From: Formicarius rufipectus
Taxonomy: Eukaryota; Chordata; Aves; Passeriformes; Formicariidae
DNA: 64,000 bases
Reading direction: 5' to 3'
Assembly: GCA_013399695.1 (NCBI GenBank)
Contig: VXAU01000691.1
Coordinates: 496,001-560,000, forward strand
Below, piece by piece: positions 36,251 through 48,409 of the stretch (the first letter of the stretch is position 1; the number at the start of each line of letters is the position of its first letter). The notes below the pieces were generated by a model, which saw nothing but the letters and a program-made list of their open reading frames with translations, ran no database searches and was not told the DNA's origin. The position numbers and the translations under genes were made by a program.

Positions 36251-38540
36251 ACAGATGTTTTATTCCCTATATTGTTCTCTGAATAAAGCTATAGTGTGCA
36301 AAGCAGTCATCGAGGTGAAAAGGAGACAGGAGAGCAGCAATAAAATGGGATAGGGGATATAAAAACAGGAAACAGGTAGTAAATAGGAGTTACTATTTAA
36401 AAGGCTCATGCAATTACTAAAAGAAAGTGAAAATAGAACGGGAATATCAATTGTGAATAAAATAAAAAGGAAGGATGTTCAAAATAAATAGTGTTTGGGT
36501 TAAAAATAGCTTTGTAAAACCAGTGTAAGAAATAAGAGTTACAAGAAATAAGGTTTTGAAATCAAGCTGTTTCCTGCCCTGGTGAATTGGAAAGGTTGTC
36601 AGCTATAGCTGGGGATGATAAGAAGAAACATTTGCTAAAAATATAACATATAATCCTCAAGCCAAGGTGACATAAGTTCTGGAGGCACAGGAGAACTAAC
36701 TGTGTTGTCCTGAACCATAATTGACATCAACATTAACAAGTAAACAAGGGCTGCACAGAAGACTGAGGTTCTAAAATTGCCCCAGTGATAAGGTAAGAAG
36801 TTAGAAATCATGACTTGGGAGTTATATATCAACTGGATTGATGCTGATTCTAATTGAGTTGTGACTTTAGAGAGAGATGATTATTACAATTCAAATTCTT
36901 ATTTACTTGTCTGGTTTTGTGGAATTTGTCTTTCCAAACTTTCTGTGTTGTTCCAACCTGACAGGCCTGCAGATCTGGTCAGAACAGACAGTCAGTATTA
37001 TGATGTCTGCATTTCTCCATCTTCTTTGTGATTGCAGTCTCTCATTAAATGGAATAACAGGGTATTTTGCAGGATTAAATTAAAAGTGACTCCCTAATAG
37101 AAAACGATTTTAAGTTGCTAATGAGTTGAAAAGAAAGTACTGGGCTGTTAGTGAGTAATATTTGCTGGAGACATGCAGAGAAAATGTGAAGTTTGCAAAT
37201 GATAGAACATTTTTTGTGGTAAGAAATGATGAGAATGATGGGACACTAACGCAGAGCAAGGGATGGGATCAGTTGATGATCTGATTGAAGAGGCTGCTCA
37301 AAAGCAACCAGGCAAGTGCAGCATATTCACTGTGTCGACCCATCCATCCTCAGGGCAGAAGTTACAACTCCATTAATCTTCCTCCTTTCTTCCAGTACAT
37401 GTGGTCTTAAGAACGACCTGGAGCACTTAATTAAATGGTCACAATTGAATACTGATATGCATAATGATATGCATTTCAAAACGGAGACCACACAGTGTGC
37501 TTGCAAAGTTGGAGCTCTTGTGTAGAAATACAGTAACTTAAAAAGGGTCTTAATGCTCATTATGAGGAGATATGCATGTGAAATCCACTTCAGCATTAAC
37601 TGTAGAAATACACCCCAAGAATGAACAATCTAAAACGGATAAAAAAAAAAAAAGAAAAAAGATAGAAAATTGAAAATTTAGATAATATTTCACCATTTTT
37701 CCTGGCTGTGCTAGAAGTACCACAGTTCAAAAGGAATACTAAAATAATCAAGTGGGAATAAAAGACACTCCCCAAATATATCCAGAATCTGGAAAATCAA
37801 GTCTTAAGTTGCAAAGAGTGGCCTTATCCAAGAGGAACTGGAGAGAAGACTTTCTCTCTCTTTGGAAGTGCTTGTGGGTGGATGCACTTGAATCGTGCAA
37901 GGTGTGATGTTCCTTCCATCCAAAGACTGGTGGCTGAGGTTGGAGACATTCCTTGCCTAATCAGGACAGCACTTCCTGGCAGTCTGGCAGACGAGGCAAA
38001 GATGCAACTTCTTATCACTCCAAATGTTTGATGTGAGTTGGAACAGCTTTCTAAGATGTGCATGACTTAATTCAGCTTTTCAGAAAGAACCTTCAACCTG
38101 TGCGTACTGAGGAACCCCCTGGAGTTTTTCAGGTGGTCTGTACATCTTCCTGGGGCCTTTCATGCCACATTTTTTTTACATTAAATACTCTCATTGCACT
38201 TAGTTTCACAAAACCTTAACATTCAGTAGTCTCATTTAGTCATCTGACCAATCAGAAATTAATTTTTGTTTCACTTTCTATAGGAATATCACTTTACCAC
38301 AACTTCATAGATTCTTTTCTCCTTTCTGAAACCTCAGGTGTTTTCTCAAATGAAACTAGGAAGGTAAACTGTGGGTGCTGTACGGAGATATTAGAATTAC
38401 TGCTCATCTTGATGAATACATTTTTCCTTCCTGCTCAAAGTAGAAAAATTCTTTCTTCAGCCTTCTCTTTGATATGATATACATCTAAAGCTCCTTAATC
38501 TCTTGGGTTTCCAATTTTTATGTTATTCTTTACTCCTTCA
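36251..38540. other. Anonymous AT-rich DNA, no gene recognised
   Basis: Includes a two-copy GATATGCAT direct repeat (37454-37462, 37466-37474) and an A-rich tract (about 37638-37660). A GAAGTTTGCAAATGATAGAA block at 37188-37207 faintly recalls the CR1 3' coding region, but the neighbouring blocks do not follow, so no element is called. Confidence 0.5.
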
Positions 38541-38542
38541 GT

Positions 38543-38563
38543 GTGTGGTAGAGTTCACCACAC
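38543..38563. promoter_or_regulatory. Inverted pair of RUNX-type cores
   Basis: GTGTGGT (38543-38549) and ACCACAC (38557-38563) are exact reverse complements with a 7-nt spacer. Each contains the RUNX core TGTGGT. Short palindromes like this can be chance; binding is not shown. Confidence 0.35.
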
Positions 38564-40114
38564 CTGGATCAATAAATTTCCTGCCATCAGGGAGGTCTTG
38601 GATATGAGTGGTCTCCTGTTGTTTTTAACTCAGTTCTCCTATTGTTTTCCAGTGGGTTTTATGGGAATTCAGATTTTTTGAGTAATTGAAATTGCTACTA
38701 AAGGAAAATCAAATGATATAGAAGAATAGCTGGTGTACAGGAGTTTGACTTCAAAAGTCTAAGCCCATTTGCCTGTGTGTTATTTGGGTGTCCAGTCTGC
38801 AAAACTTGTCTGGAAGTGAGCTGTGGTCAGTGAACATTCCAGAGAACAATCCAGACCACATGTTTTAAGAAGGATCTAATTCTCTTCTGATAATTGTTGC
38901 AATAAATTACTACTTTAGAATTATACTCCACTCCTTACCTTCTGGTGGCCTAAACCAGGTGAATTGGATGCCACCTACTGTGATATAATAATGTGTAATA
39001 ATGTATTTTTTTTCTATTTGAAACAATGCTAACTTGACATTTGACTACAGACAGGTGATACAGAGCTTGTTTTCATTTATTTAGACTATCTGACTTGCTT
39101 TTCAGGCATTGCAGAGTCACCATAGATGCATTATATTAGGAATTGCCACATGAATTGGGCCACACAGAGAACATAACCATTGCAGGAGCTCTGGAGTTAT
39201 TAAATGGGAAAATGGAAATGGCCTCATTGAGCAGCATCATTACTCATAAATGCTTCCTTTGTGTTATCCACTGTATTTTTCTCATAGAATGAATAACAGT
39301 TAAGATCAAAACAATTATGCCAAATGTTGAAAGCAATTGTACAATATCTATACTCAGACACAAGATTTATAATAGATAATAAGAGCATGATCAAAATACA
39401 ATTACACATGCAATTTGTTTTCATGTACATGGTATTGTGTGATTAAAATGCTTTAATTCAAGCCCTCTCTTTTGTGGTTTTTGTTTTGTTGGGGTTTTAA
39501 TAACGTCCACCATTGCAAGGATAAATTAGATTAACAAAATCACATCTATGGGTTGCAGTCCACCTTTTAGTGGGAAATATTTAATCCCCATGATAAGTGA
39601 AGCATGAAGAGTGGTGTGTCTGCTGTTATAATGTAGAAGATCTAACCCTCAGGTTTGCCTAATGCTTTTCATTCTTTTGGGGTTTATTATAAGATATTCA
39701 TACTGTGGAAACAATCCATCTTTAATAGGAAATCACCCTGCCAGAACTGTGGTCTTGAGGTACTAGGTGAGAAATTTCGGCGAAGAGAGAGTCTAAGCCA
39801 TGAAAGGTTGGGATAAAGGATATTAAAAAAAATATTTATATAATCTGAAATAAGGATGCATATAAAAGTCTCTATTACAGAAGGGATTAATGTTGCTTTC
39901 AGTATCATAGTTTGTTTCCTGACAGTGCTGTCCGTTCTGTGAGCAGTTGGAGTAGGACATCAAACTTCTGGGCAAGAAGTAGCACCATCAGTTCGTTACA
40001 TGGCAAGTGTCTGTACTTTCCAAACATGATGATTTTGCTGCACCTCCCTAATACTGATTCTTTAATTTTAGTGCTGCCCATTCTCTGCCTCCTTTTCTCT
40101 GGGAGATCACAAAC
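38564..40114. other. Anonymous AT-rich DNA, no gene recognised
   Basis: No exon or mobile element is recognised. Confidence 0.5.
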
Positions 40115-40147
40115 AGTGGACAGACTGTGAGGGTGTAACTGTCCACT
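40115..40147. repeat. Perfect 9-bp inverted repeat, 15-nt loop
   Basis: AGTGGACAG (40115-40123) and CTGTCCACT (40139-40147) are exact reverse complements around a 15-nt loop. No extended stem is seen. Confidence 0.7.
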
Positions 40148-42975
40148 CGTTGCCATGCACAGCAGAAGTACAGGTTGAGTGTGTACTTGAGCTTTTCCAT
40201 TTCTTTTCAGCACTCTCCTGCTATCAAAGCTGAAATAGCTGTACTCCCGACTCTAAGCATGAACTTCCTGCTAAAAAAGTAAAAGTAAGTGCCAGGAAGG
40301 AAGAACTAAGTTAGTGGATGTCAGAGGTCCCTTGACGGTGCTAAACTTTAATGGAGGATGAGCTGCCTCTATTTTTCCTTGCTGAGATTTCCACCTATTT
40401 TGTCTGCTCAGACTGACAGGTCTGTAAATGAATGATTTTTCCTCAGTCATGATGGATACCATTTCTAGACATATTGTAGCATAATGGACAAATAACTTGT
40501 CTTAAAGACTTGTCATATAATTTGAAGGGAAAAAAAATTGTACCCGAGACAGACATTTCTATCTGTATCCTCTGGGAATAATGAGACCTTGGAGCAGAGT
40601 CTAAGGCTAAGAGTTGGTTCAAAACATGATGATGTGATGTGCCCTTATCTTCCTTCACAGATAAGACAGGCAGACTGTTTCTTGCACTGAAAATCAAAGA
40701 GCAGGCTGTAAAATCATAGGAAATGAAAACCGACAACTGAAATCTCTCCTTTCCTTTGAAAAAATATTTCTTCCAGAATTTCTTTTTTATTTTCCTCTCC
40801 TCAGTCCTTGGTGAGACCCACTTACCTAAACTGCAATGACCCCAGCTGAATGCCAAATGGTTCATGTGATCATAAGCACAGGAGGTCGGTTGGTTTCTGT
40901 AGAACTCTCTGTGTTGGCAAAAACTGTTTTTCCTCCTCAGGTCATAAAGTCAATCAGTGCCCAAGAGGAAGAGCTGATTAATGAATATGCCTATTTGTTC
41001 TAAATGGTAAAGGTGCTCATGGTGGTCTCCAAGAACTCTTTGGATCTAATTCATTCATATGTGCTGAAAGCCCTACTGTGAGAGGAGGTCGGGGCTGTTA
41101 CTGTGGGATGACTGAGATGTGTCCAGATGGCCACACTCCTTAACATTTTGATGCCTTCCATACAGAAAAGGACTGTCCAGGAAATAGTTTAGAGAAGGCT
41201 AAATAGACTCAGGGAAGATGTAACATAAGAAAAGAAATCTGAAAAAAAAAAAAAATCAAGAAAAAAGATTGGCATCTGTCAAACATCATTAAGTACATCA
41301 AATGTTAATCACAACAAAGGATGTAATTTATTTAAATCTGCATAGTAATACACGCAGAGAACATTATACTTCAGAGCAGGTAATCAGTATTTGGGTCGAT
41401 GATGCTTGTGCATGACAGTCTGCCACTCTACCTGTTTGCCTTACAGATTGCTAAGTGGTACTGATAATTGATTTTTTAGTCATTATCAAGAGAGTTAATT
41501 CAAAGTCTCTCAAGGTTTCACAATTGCTCATTACTGCATTCTCATTTTTTTAAGAATAGAGAAAGATTGACCTGCTTACTTCCTTGCCAGTGAGCCACAC
41601 TCACCTTCTGTGGGTGATAAAATAGGTGTTTGCAGAGGGGTGGAATGTCCAGGGTGACTTGGGTCTGCAGATTTGTGTAGGTTGACACAAAGTTATGAGT
41701 AGTCTTTATTTGGAGAGTGTGCGGGATTATCCATACAGAAAAAGTAAAAATTCCAGAAATACATTTCAAAATGTGTAAAGAAACAGACATAAAGGCTTTT
41801 TTTTTTTTTTCAAAATTTATTTATTTTGAAATAACATTTCAACTAGAAATACAGCTAAAACTAAATAGCAGAGCTTAAGGTTAAAACATATAGCTAAAAA
41901 CAAAGCTTCATTTGACTCCAAACAACATCTGTTGTTTGTTCTAAGCAAACTAGAAATTGATTGACCCAGAATTGATTAAAAATTGTAGTCTCTCACCAAG
42001 CCAAAAACTAATAACCATTTTCTCACAGTCTAGTGAAGTACATCTTAACATTATATACTAAAATATCTGTGCTGTATTTGACATCATATTACAAAATCCC
42101 TATTGACATTTATGAGGAAAATTACCGTTTTCAGCCCCTAACCACTTCATATATGTAATTTCTCTGGAGATAATATGATTTTTTATTTACTGGAAAAGAG
42201 TCTCTGATGAACAGGTTGTAATTAATTAAATACATCAGTCTGTTCTGTTTAAAGTATAGACTTACAGGATGAAGGATGGACCTGTTTCTAATATAGGAGA
42301 TGTGAATGGTCCTAGCCCAGAATACAGTAAAAAAATATCATTGCTATTTATTCCCTCACTTACCCTTTGGTCACAATACTCTTCATTTCAGTGAGTTTTT
42401 CGCCTGATGGGAAAAAGGAATTGTAAGTGGATTACATCCATCATCTCCCAGGCAAGGACCATGCTTTCCTAGGATGTATAAATCCTTGGGTGCCCAAGTT
42501 TTCCTACAGTGTGTTTTCCACAGCGTTAACTGGGATGGAAAATAAGGGAAGGTCAGAAGTTCCAGATTTGGCTGCATGATCGCAGAAGATCCAGCTGTGG
42601 TTGGGCACCTGGAGTGCTGCAAGTGCATGGTCGTAGGGGAATCCCAGAACTTCATTTAAAGGCTATTTGAAGGTTTATAAAATTCAGTACTAAGTGTCTT
42701 TAGAATTCCTCCTTTTATTGCTGCCTTTTAAATGACAGTGGGATTGCAGTCCACAAATGAAATCACAGACCACAACCCTCATTAAAAGTCAATATTTATG
42801 GAAATTACTGCATTCTGGGATCTGAGAAACTGAAGCACAGAAAAAGCAATGACTATTGCTATGGCATACACATCAGTATTTTAATAGCACCACTGAGGCA
42901 AAGTACCTCAATTACAACACCTCAGTTATAACTTCACTGTCTTACAATGAACTGTTTGTAAATCTCTAAAAAATA

Positions 42976-42985
<10 letters not shown>
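40148..42985. other. Anonymous DNA, no gene recognised
   Basis: Contains an A13 tract (about 41241-41253) and T14 (41797-41810). The 140-codon minus-strand frame at 40443-40865 lacks any domain. No mobile element is recognised. Confidence 0.5.
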
Positions 42986-43006
<21 letters not shown>

Positions 43007-43016
43007 CCCCCCCCCC
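42986..43016. repeat. T21C10 polypyrimidine tract at a gap edge
   Basis: Twenty-one T followed by ten C. The purine strand (G10A21) can form triplex or quadruplex-like structures and is hard to sequence, which explains the assembly gap 40 bp downstream. Confidence 0.9.
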
Positions 43017-43137
43017 TTTTCCCAGAACACGGGAAAAGCCCTTTTTCCCAATTAAANNNNNNNNNNNNNNNNNNNNNNNNNNNNNNNCCCCCCCCCATTT
43101 TACCAGAACACTGGAAAAGCCATTCTTCCAAATGTAA
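43017..43137. other. Assembly gap (31 N) flanked by a duplicated segment
   Basis: The N run covers 43057-43087. The 40 bases to its left (43017-43056) align with the bases right of the gap's C run (43098-43138) at about 34 positions: both read TTTTnCCAGAACAC, nGGAAAAGCC, and so on. In the left copy nearly every difference replaces a base by its neighbour, the pattern expected from dephased reads behind a homopolymer. The most likely reading is one true locus (T run, C run, then the right-hand version), with the left copy an erroneous read end and the gap spurious. A genuine tandem duplication is the alternative. Confidence 0.8.
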
Positions 43138-44695
43138 ATATAAGCTCTAAGCTTAAATAAACCTGCTCACACTATAAATTCTTCTGAGCTTCTAGAAGCT
43201 AAAATGAGTTTAAAAAAAAAAAAGCAAACCAACTCTGATGGAGGACAAAAAAGCCAACTGACCGTGGTTGCTCTGGTAACAAATTGTCTTTCTCTCTGAG
43301 GGTGTGTAGGGATGCATGAATATGAGACATATCCATGTACAGCTCAGAGCTAGTTGCATATTTGTACACGTCCATTTACCTGGGCATCATTCCCTCTCTC
43401 AGATTCCTTCACATGTTTTATTACCCATGGAGCTGGGTAGGCTTTTTTCCCTTTAAATTTCATTAATCATCCCTGTAAATGGAATGCTTCCCTTGAGTGA
43501 CATTTTTGTGTTAAAATTATATTATATTTGATTTGAAAAGCAACCTAATTAAGGTAGGCTTCCTGTAAGCTATTTAAGTCTCACCTCCCAGTGGAATCAT
43601 GGAACATTTAGAAAAATAATGAATTACATCTTATATAATCTTTATTGCTACTTTTTAGAATGAATAATATATTCAGTTTGGGTTGAAATAACATATCCCT
43701 AAGGTGCAATTCGTTTCCACAAATTAGATTGGTCCCTCACATACAAGATTATTAAACATGAAGAAGAAAGTTATTGGGTTCCCTGTTCCCCCCAGGAATA
43801 GTATTTTTTCCTTCACATTTAAGCTTCAAGTGTAGCCTGATTCAATCAAAATCTGGTAAATAGTTAAAAGAATGATGCAGTTACTTGGACTTGCATATTA
43901 ACCTTGTTATTTAAAATTCTCCTTTCTAAGTACATGACTGATGTGTGCAGTTCAAAGGGAAACACAAAGAACAGAAATACTACTGTGATTCTCTGTTTTT
44001 ATAGGTTCTGAATGTAGTTTTAGTTCTCCTTCCAGCTTTACCCACCTTTAAGCTGATTAAAAAAGTCAGTGTGATTCACTGGGTTTGTCAAGGAAGGGTT
44101 GAATTATTGTTTCTAGACAAAAAATGTGATTATACCAGTAGTATGAAGTGGGGTGAAACATGTTCAGTACAGAGTTTCCATTAAATTATTTATAAGTCTG
44201 ATAGTACCTCTGGAAAAGCTTTGAACATTGAGTTATGTGATGAATGACAGAAAATCATTTGCAATTTTTTAAAAAAATCATTGTCTACAAGTCATATGGT
44301 TCTCAGTGTGTTGTCTCTATAATTACATTAAACAATCATTTGTTTCTTTTTCATGAAAGTGGAAGTATATATTTGGTCCAAGTCACTTAAATAAGTTCAG
44401 AAAAACAAATACTACTGCTCAGAGTTAAAAAATCCACTCTAAGTTATGTTTTACAAACACAGCTCTATTATTGTTTATACTAAACAAGTAAACTAGTAAC
44501 ATGAAAATTAGATCACACAGTATTTCCTGTCATAACTGTTGATTCTGTTAAAGCATATTAGTTAAAGTAGTGAAAAGATGATAGAGTTATTTTTTAAGTG
44601 GCTTTATAACTATACCTAACAGCCCTGTTGAACTGGAAACTTAAAATTTATTACCTTTGAATCTAAAATGAATATGAAAATAATGTTGTTTTAAA
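43138..44695. other. Anonymous AT-rich DNA, no gene recognised
   Basis: No gene or transposon is recognised. The block 43260-43600 is complex and repeat-free. Confidence 0.5.
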
Positions 44696-44760
44696 TTTTG
44701 TTTTGTTTGGTTTTTTTTTTTGTTTGTTTGTTTGGGTTTTTTTTTGTGTGTGTGGTTTTT
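44696..44760. repeat. TTTG/T-rich low-complexity tract
   Basis: A 65-bp stretch of T runs separated by single or double G, including (TTTG)3-4 and a short TG repeat near the end. Confidence 0.92.
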
Positions 44761-47344
44761 TCTGTGACTTTTCTACCTTTCTTATTATTTAATGTCTATT
44801 TAGACTAGTTTCTCAGATTCTATTAGGCATCCAAGTGTGCTACAAGTAGCACAGGTCATCCCAGTCTGGTCTTGACTGACAAAAAATGCATTCAGGTTCC
44901 TACTCTCATGGTTAAGATTATACAAAACCTGATGTAGAGGATGGCTAGGATTTTAAACCCTGGTCACATCTAGACTTACTTACATCTAGATTAAAAGATA
45001 CAACTGATAAGAGCTGGGAAGGTCTAATATATGTGAGATTTTATGGTCTTGTTACCATCTAAGTTAGGAAGAAGAGATTTTAAATGAGGTAAAGCTGCTG
45101 TTATGAGCCCATTAGAATTTTTTGCATCTTTACCGGTCAATACTAATAGACACATATATAAACTTTGGGAATTTTTTTTTGGTCTTCTTTTCTTCTTGAA
45201 GCAAATTTTGGTCCTGTAAGGGAAGGTATGAACTCACTACGCTTTCTTCAGATAAAAGTTATTCTGATGGATGGAGAGCTAAAAATGACTTGGGAGGCCG
45301 TGGCACAACTGCTTCCTCCTTTATGGACACTGTAGAACCTTCTCACAAGGGAGAAGGTGTAAGGAGGTCAAGCTCCCAAAGCTGCCCAGGGAAAGACATG
45401 GACTTCACTACTTAGCACTTTGGAGATGAAAACTTCCAGTACTATCACAGTTCTTCAGCTGAAAAATAGTAGAAATGGAAAGGAGAGATAAAAAAGGTGA
45501 GATATATGGTTTTGAGGAAAAGAATCTTACAGTTTATAGCATGTGTGCACACATCCAGCATAAAACAGGATGAATTATGCCTCTTTTCTTTCTGTGTTTG
45601 AACAGGGATTTGTAGTTTTCTTTTGGGTTTGATGGGCTCATTTTTTATTTTAGGAGAAAAATGGATAACTTTTTACCATAACTGAGGGGCTGTTTCATTT
45701 GATGAGGAACAGCAGATTTTGATTTAAGAGAAGGCTGGTTTGTTTTAAGAAAAACTCGACATGTGAAACAGTGAAACACTCCCAGGGAATTGCTGCTGTT
45801 CTACCCAGCAACAGGTGCAACTGATTCCATGGATTTCAGGTATTTAAGGAAGGGGAGGAGCTTGTCCATGTGATCCTCTCTGGCTTAGGGCTCCGAGGAA
45901 ACCTCTCCAGGTATAGTAGAACTGCAATATCTTGAATCCAAGTGTTTCTGCATGAAGGATGTTCTGAAGTGAGTAACAAGACTGCTGTGTGCTCCGTGCA
46001 GCTCTGGCTCACAGAGATGGAGAAGGTACACCAGAGGCAGAATGTTTATTGTTGTGTTTCCAGCCAGTCTTTCATGTGTTGCAAGCGGTTAGAACGTGCA
46101 GGCTTTTGCATTGCTGCCATAAACGTGTCCCCTAAAAGGTATCATCACGTCCTGGTGCCTCTTCTTTAAATTCTTCTGTGCCTGAGGTACTTTGTTGGAG
46201 CACTTCAGTCCTAATGCTCCTGCAAGGTGTTCCACTGCAGGTGAGACAGGGGAGGTGCTCTGCCATGTGGGCTAACTGGGAGATAAGTCCAGAACTCCAT
46301 GTCCAAAGCAGAATGCTTGGGATTTGCTGATTAATATGTATGAGTTTACTCCTCTCTTTCTCTCTCTCTCTGATTGGATTGCTTTTGATAAGAAGGCTGT
46401 TTGGCATAATTTTGTTTGTTTATTTGAATTTTCATGAATTGAATGTTGCTTCTAGGCAGAGTCTTTACGAAGTCATCTTGTTTGGAATTTTTTCTGGTTT
46501 AGATTATGGGCTATGAGTTAGGCAAGGAGTCTTTATACTAAAAGCATCTTCTCAGGGTATAAAGTAGTTCACAAATTTTATTTTCATTGTATAATTCCTT
46601 GAGCTCAGAATGTCTTCCTTGTCTGGAATGATTCATCTATGACAGGTGCCTGGTTTGCATTATTTCTAGCAGTGAATTCAAATACTCTACTGCTGTGTCA
46701 TGCCAAAATATCTTTGTACTTTAAAATTGCCAGTGGTGTCACCACAGGTCTGGGAAAGGGATGTGTGCCAAGACAACACCTTGGGTACTGCTCAAGGAGT
46801 ACTAGTGTGTGTTGAACACAAATACAATTTATTTGTCCAAGAAAACTTGGAAAAGAAAAGGAGTGGGGAAATGGAGAACAGAGAGAGAGATTTTTAAAAA
46901 GGTGAATGCTGTTTTAGTTGCTGGCTCCTAAATCCTTGAAAATATAGAAAACAGAATGGGATTCATAGTGGTGGTTCTGCCCAGCAGCTCTGACTGAGTT
47001 CTGGTTGGCCTCCAAATCAAAGGCTAGCAGTTATTATTTATGATATCACATCTTGTCACCATTTAGAAAATGTCAATAGGATCATATGATGGAAGGACTG
47101 AGCTGGCCAGAGGGTTACCTGGAATAATGTTTACTCAAGTAGATAATATATGTATTAAAGCTTTCTGAAATGTCTCTTTTAGTTTGTGCATTGATTTAAT
47201 CTAAAGCTGCTGCTACTTCAGTTGTGGTCTCCTTTGAAGAGCTGTTAATGGCTGTGCTTTTAAATATAAACCCAAAATGCCAGAGAGACCCTGAATTTCA
47301 TCTTGTGTCTGAAAAAGTACATGAATTTTCCCAGTAAATCCTAT
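44761..47344. other. Anonymous DNA, no gene recognised
   Basis: A TATTTAAGG word at 45840 in the slightly GC-richer block 45770-45930 could be a TATA-like box, but no other promoter or LTR hallmark is present. A short (TC)n run lies at 46353-46372. No exon is recognised. Confidence 0.5.
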
Positions 47345-47400
47345 TTCCACTGAGCCCAGTGGAACTTTTCCACTGACTTCAATAGCATTACATTTTCCAT
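47345..47400. repeat. Possible relic of the ancient amniote repeat
   Basis: CCCAGTGGAACTTTTCCACT (47355-47374) followed by GACTTCAATAGCATTAC repeats the 'CAGTGGGAGTTTTCCATTGACTTCAATGG' theme of the old repeat. GTGGAA and TTCCAC form a small stem. This accounts for the deceptively protein-like 97-codon minus-strand frame at 47213-47506. Confidence 0.35.
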
Positions 47401-48409
47401 CCTTAATCTGTGCAGGTGGCAAATAGACCTTAGCTGGTACATCATAGAACAGTCTTCTAAAGTCATCAGAATACCTCTGAATCATCATAACCAGAATTTC
47501 ATACACTCTGTGGTATATTGGCCTTCTAGGAACTTGGATTAATACTCACAAAGACTCAGCAGTGAAAAAAAAAATCATCCCTGGCTGTAAAGAATTTGCC
47601 TTCTGACCCCCTTTCTGCACTGAATTCATAGAAATTCCAGGGTCCTGGAACCGACCTGGTTCCAACATTTGTGTCACTTACAGATCTAAGTCTTGCTTTT
47701 CTTTTCCCCAATGACATCCATAAATAATAAAACTAATTGATTATTTTAAATCAGTGTTGGAGGGGTGTGATATAATTCACAAATAGCTTTCAGTTAATAT
47801 ACTTTTATTTGTGCTAGAAAATAACCCCCTTGACCTGCTGGCAATGCTTCTTATGAAGCAGCCTTGGATATGTTTGATTTTCTGAGCTGTAAGTGCACAT
47901 TGTTGAACTATTCATAACAGCTGTAGTAGCCCAGGAGCTTCTTAGATAGTATCCCAAATCTGTTCCAATTCCAGGATCCAGGTGATGTTTCCTGGCTTCA
48001 TCACTAGCCAAAATTCAATCAGGCTGGACATAGTTGCTGCACATGGTATTTTGCAAGAGTTATGGTGTGTGAACCTCCTCAATAACAACGTCTCACTAAG
48101 ACAAATAAATGCCAAAGGCTGGCTTTTATTACAGTCAGTGTGATGGCTGAGGTGAGAGGTTGCTTCTCTTCCCTTCTGTATGATGTCCATGATTCCAGTA
48201 GCTTTGTGTTTTAATGACACTGCCTAATAGCCTAGTGCTTTTCTTTAGTCAGTAAATATACTGAACAAATTGCACGGAGCAACAAGGGATATATTCTGTA
48301 AAACGTGGGATCGTGTCCAGAAATGGCTCTGAATTAAGTGGCAAAATATCTATCACCGTGTCTGAAGTGCTACAAAAGGATTAACTTTGGGTTTTTTTTA
48401 TTTTGTGTG
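47401..48409. other. Anonymous DNA, no gene recognised
   Basis: No exon, RNA gene or mobile element is recognised. Confidence 0.5.

Noticed and set aside
37160..37330. Possible old CR1 coding fragment (GAAGTTTGCAAATGATAGAA)
   Set aside because: Only one block resembles CR1 and the neighbouring blocks do not follow in order.
40443..40865. 140-codon minus-strand frame
   Set aside because: Low-complexity K/F-rich stretch inside, no domain, no supporting context.
42934..43131. Minus-strand frame across the N gap with a repeated LFxCSGK peptide
   Set aside because: The peptide repeat is simply the duplicated gap flank translated twice; the frame crosses unknown bases.
45770..45930. Possible TATA promoter or LTR (TATTTAAGG followed by a pyrimidine-rich stretch)
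   Set aside because: No TG/CA ends, poly(A) signal, CpG enrichment or downstream exon; one TATA-like word is expected by chance in AT-rich DNA.
47213..47506. 97-codon minus-strand frame that looks protein-like (EVSGKVPLGSVEIGFTGKI)
   Set aside because: Its centre coincides with the old-repeat words at 47345-47400, whose palindromic GACTTCAAT/GTGGAA blocks generate such peptides; no family is recognised.
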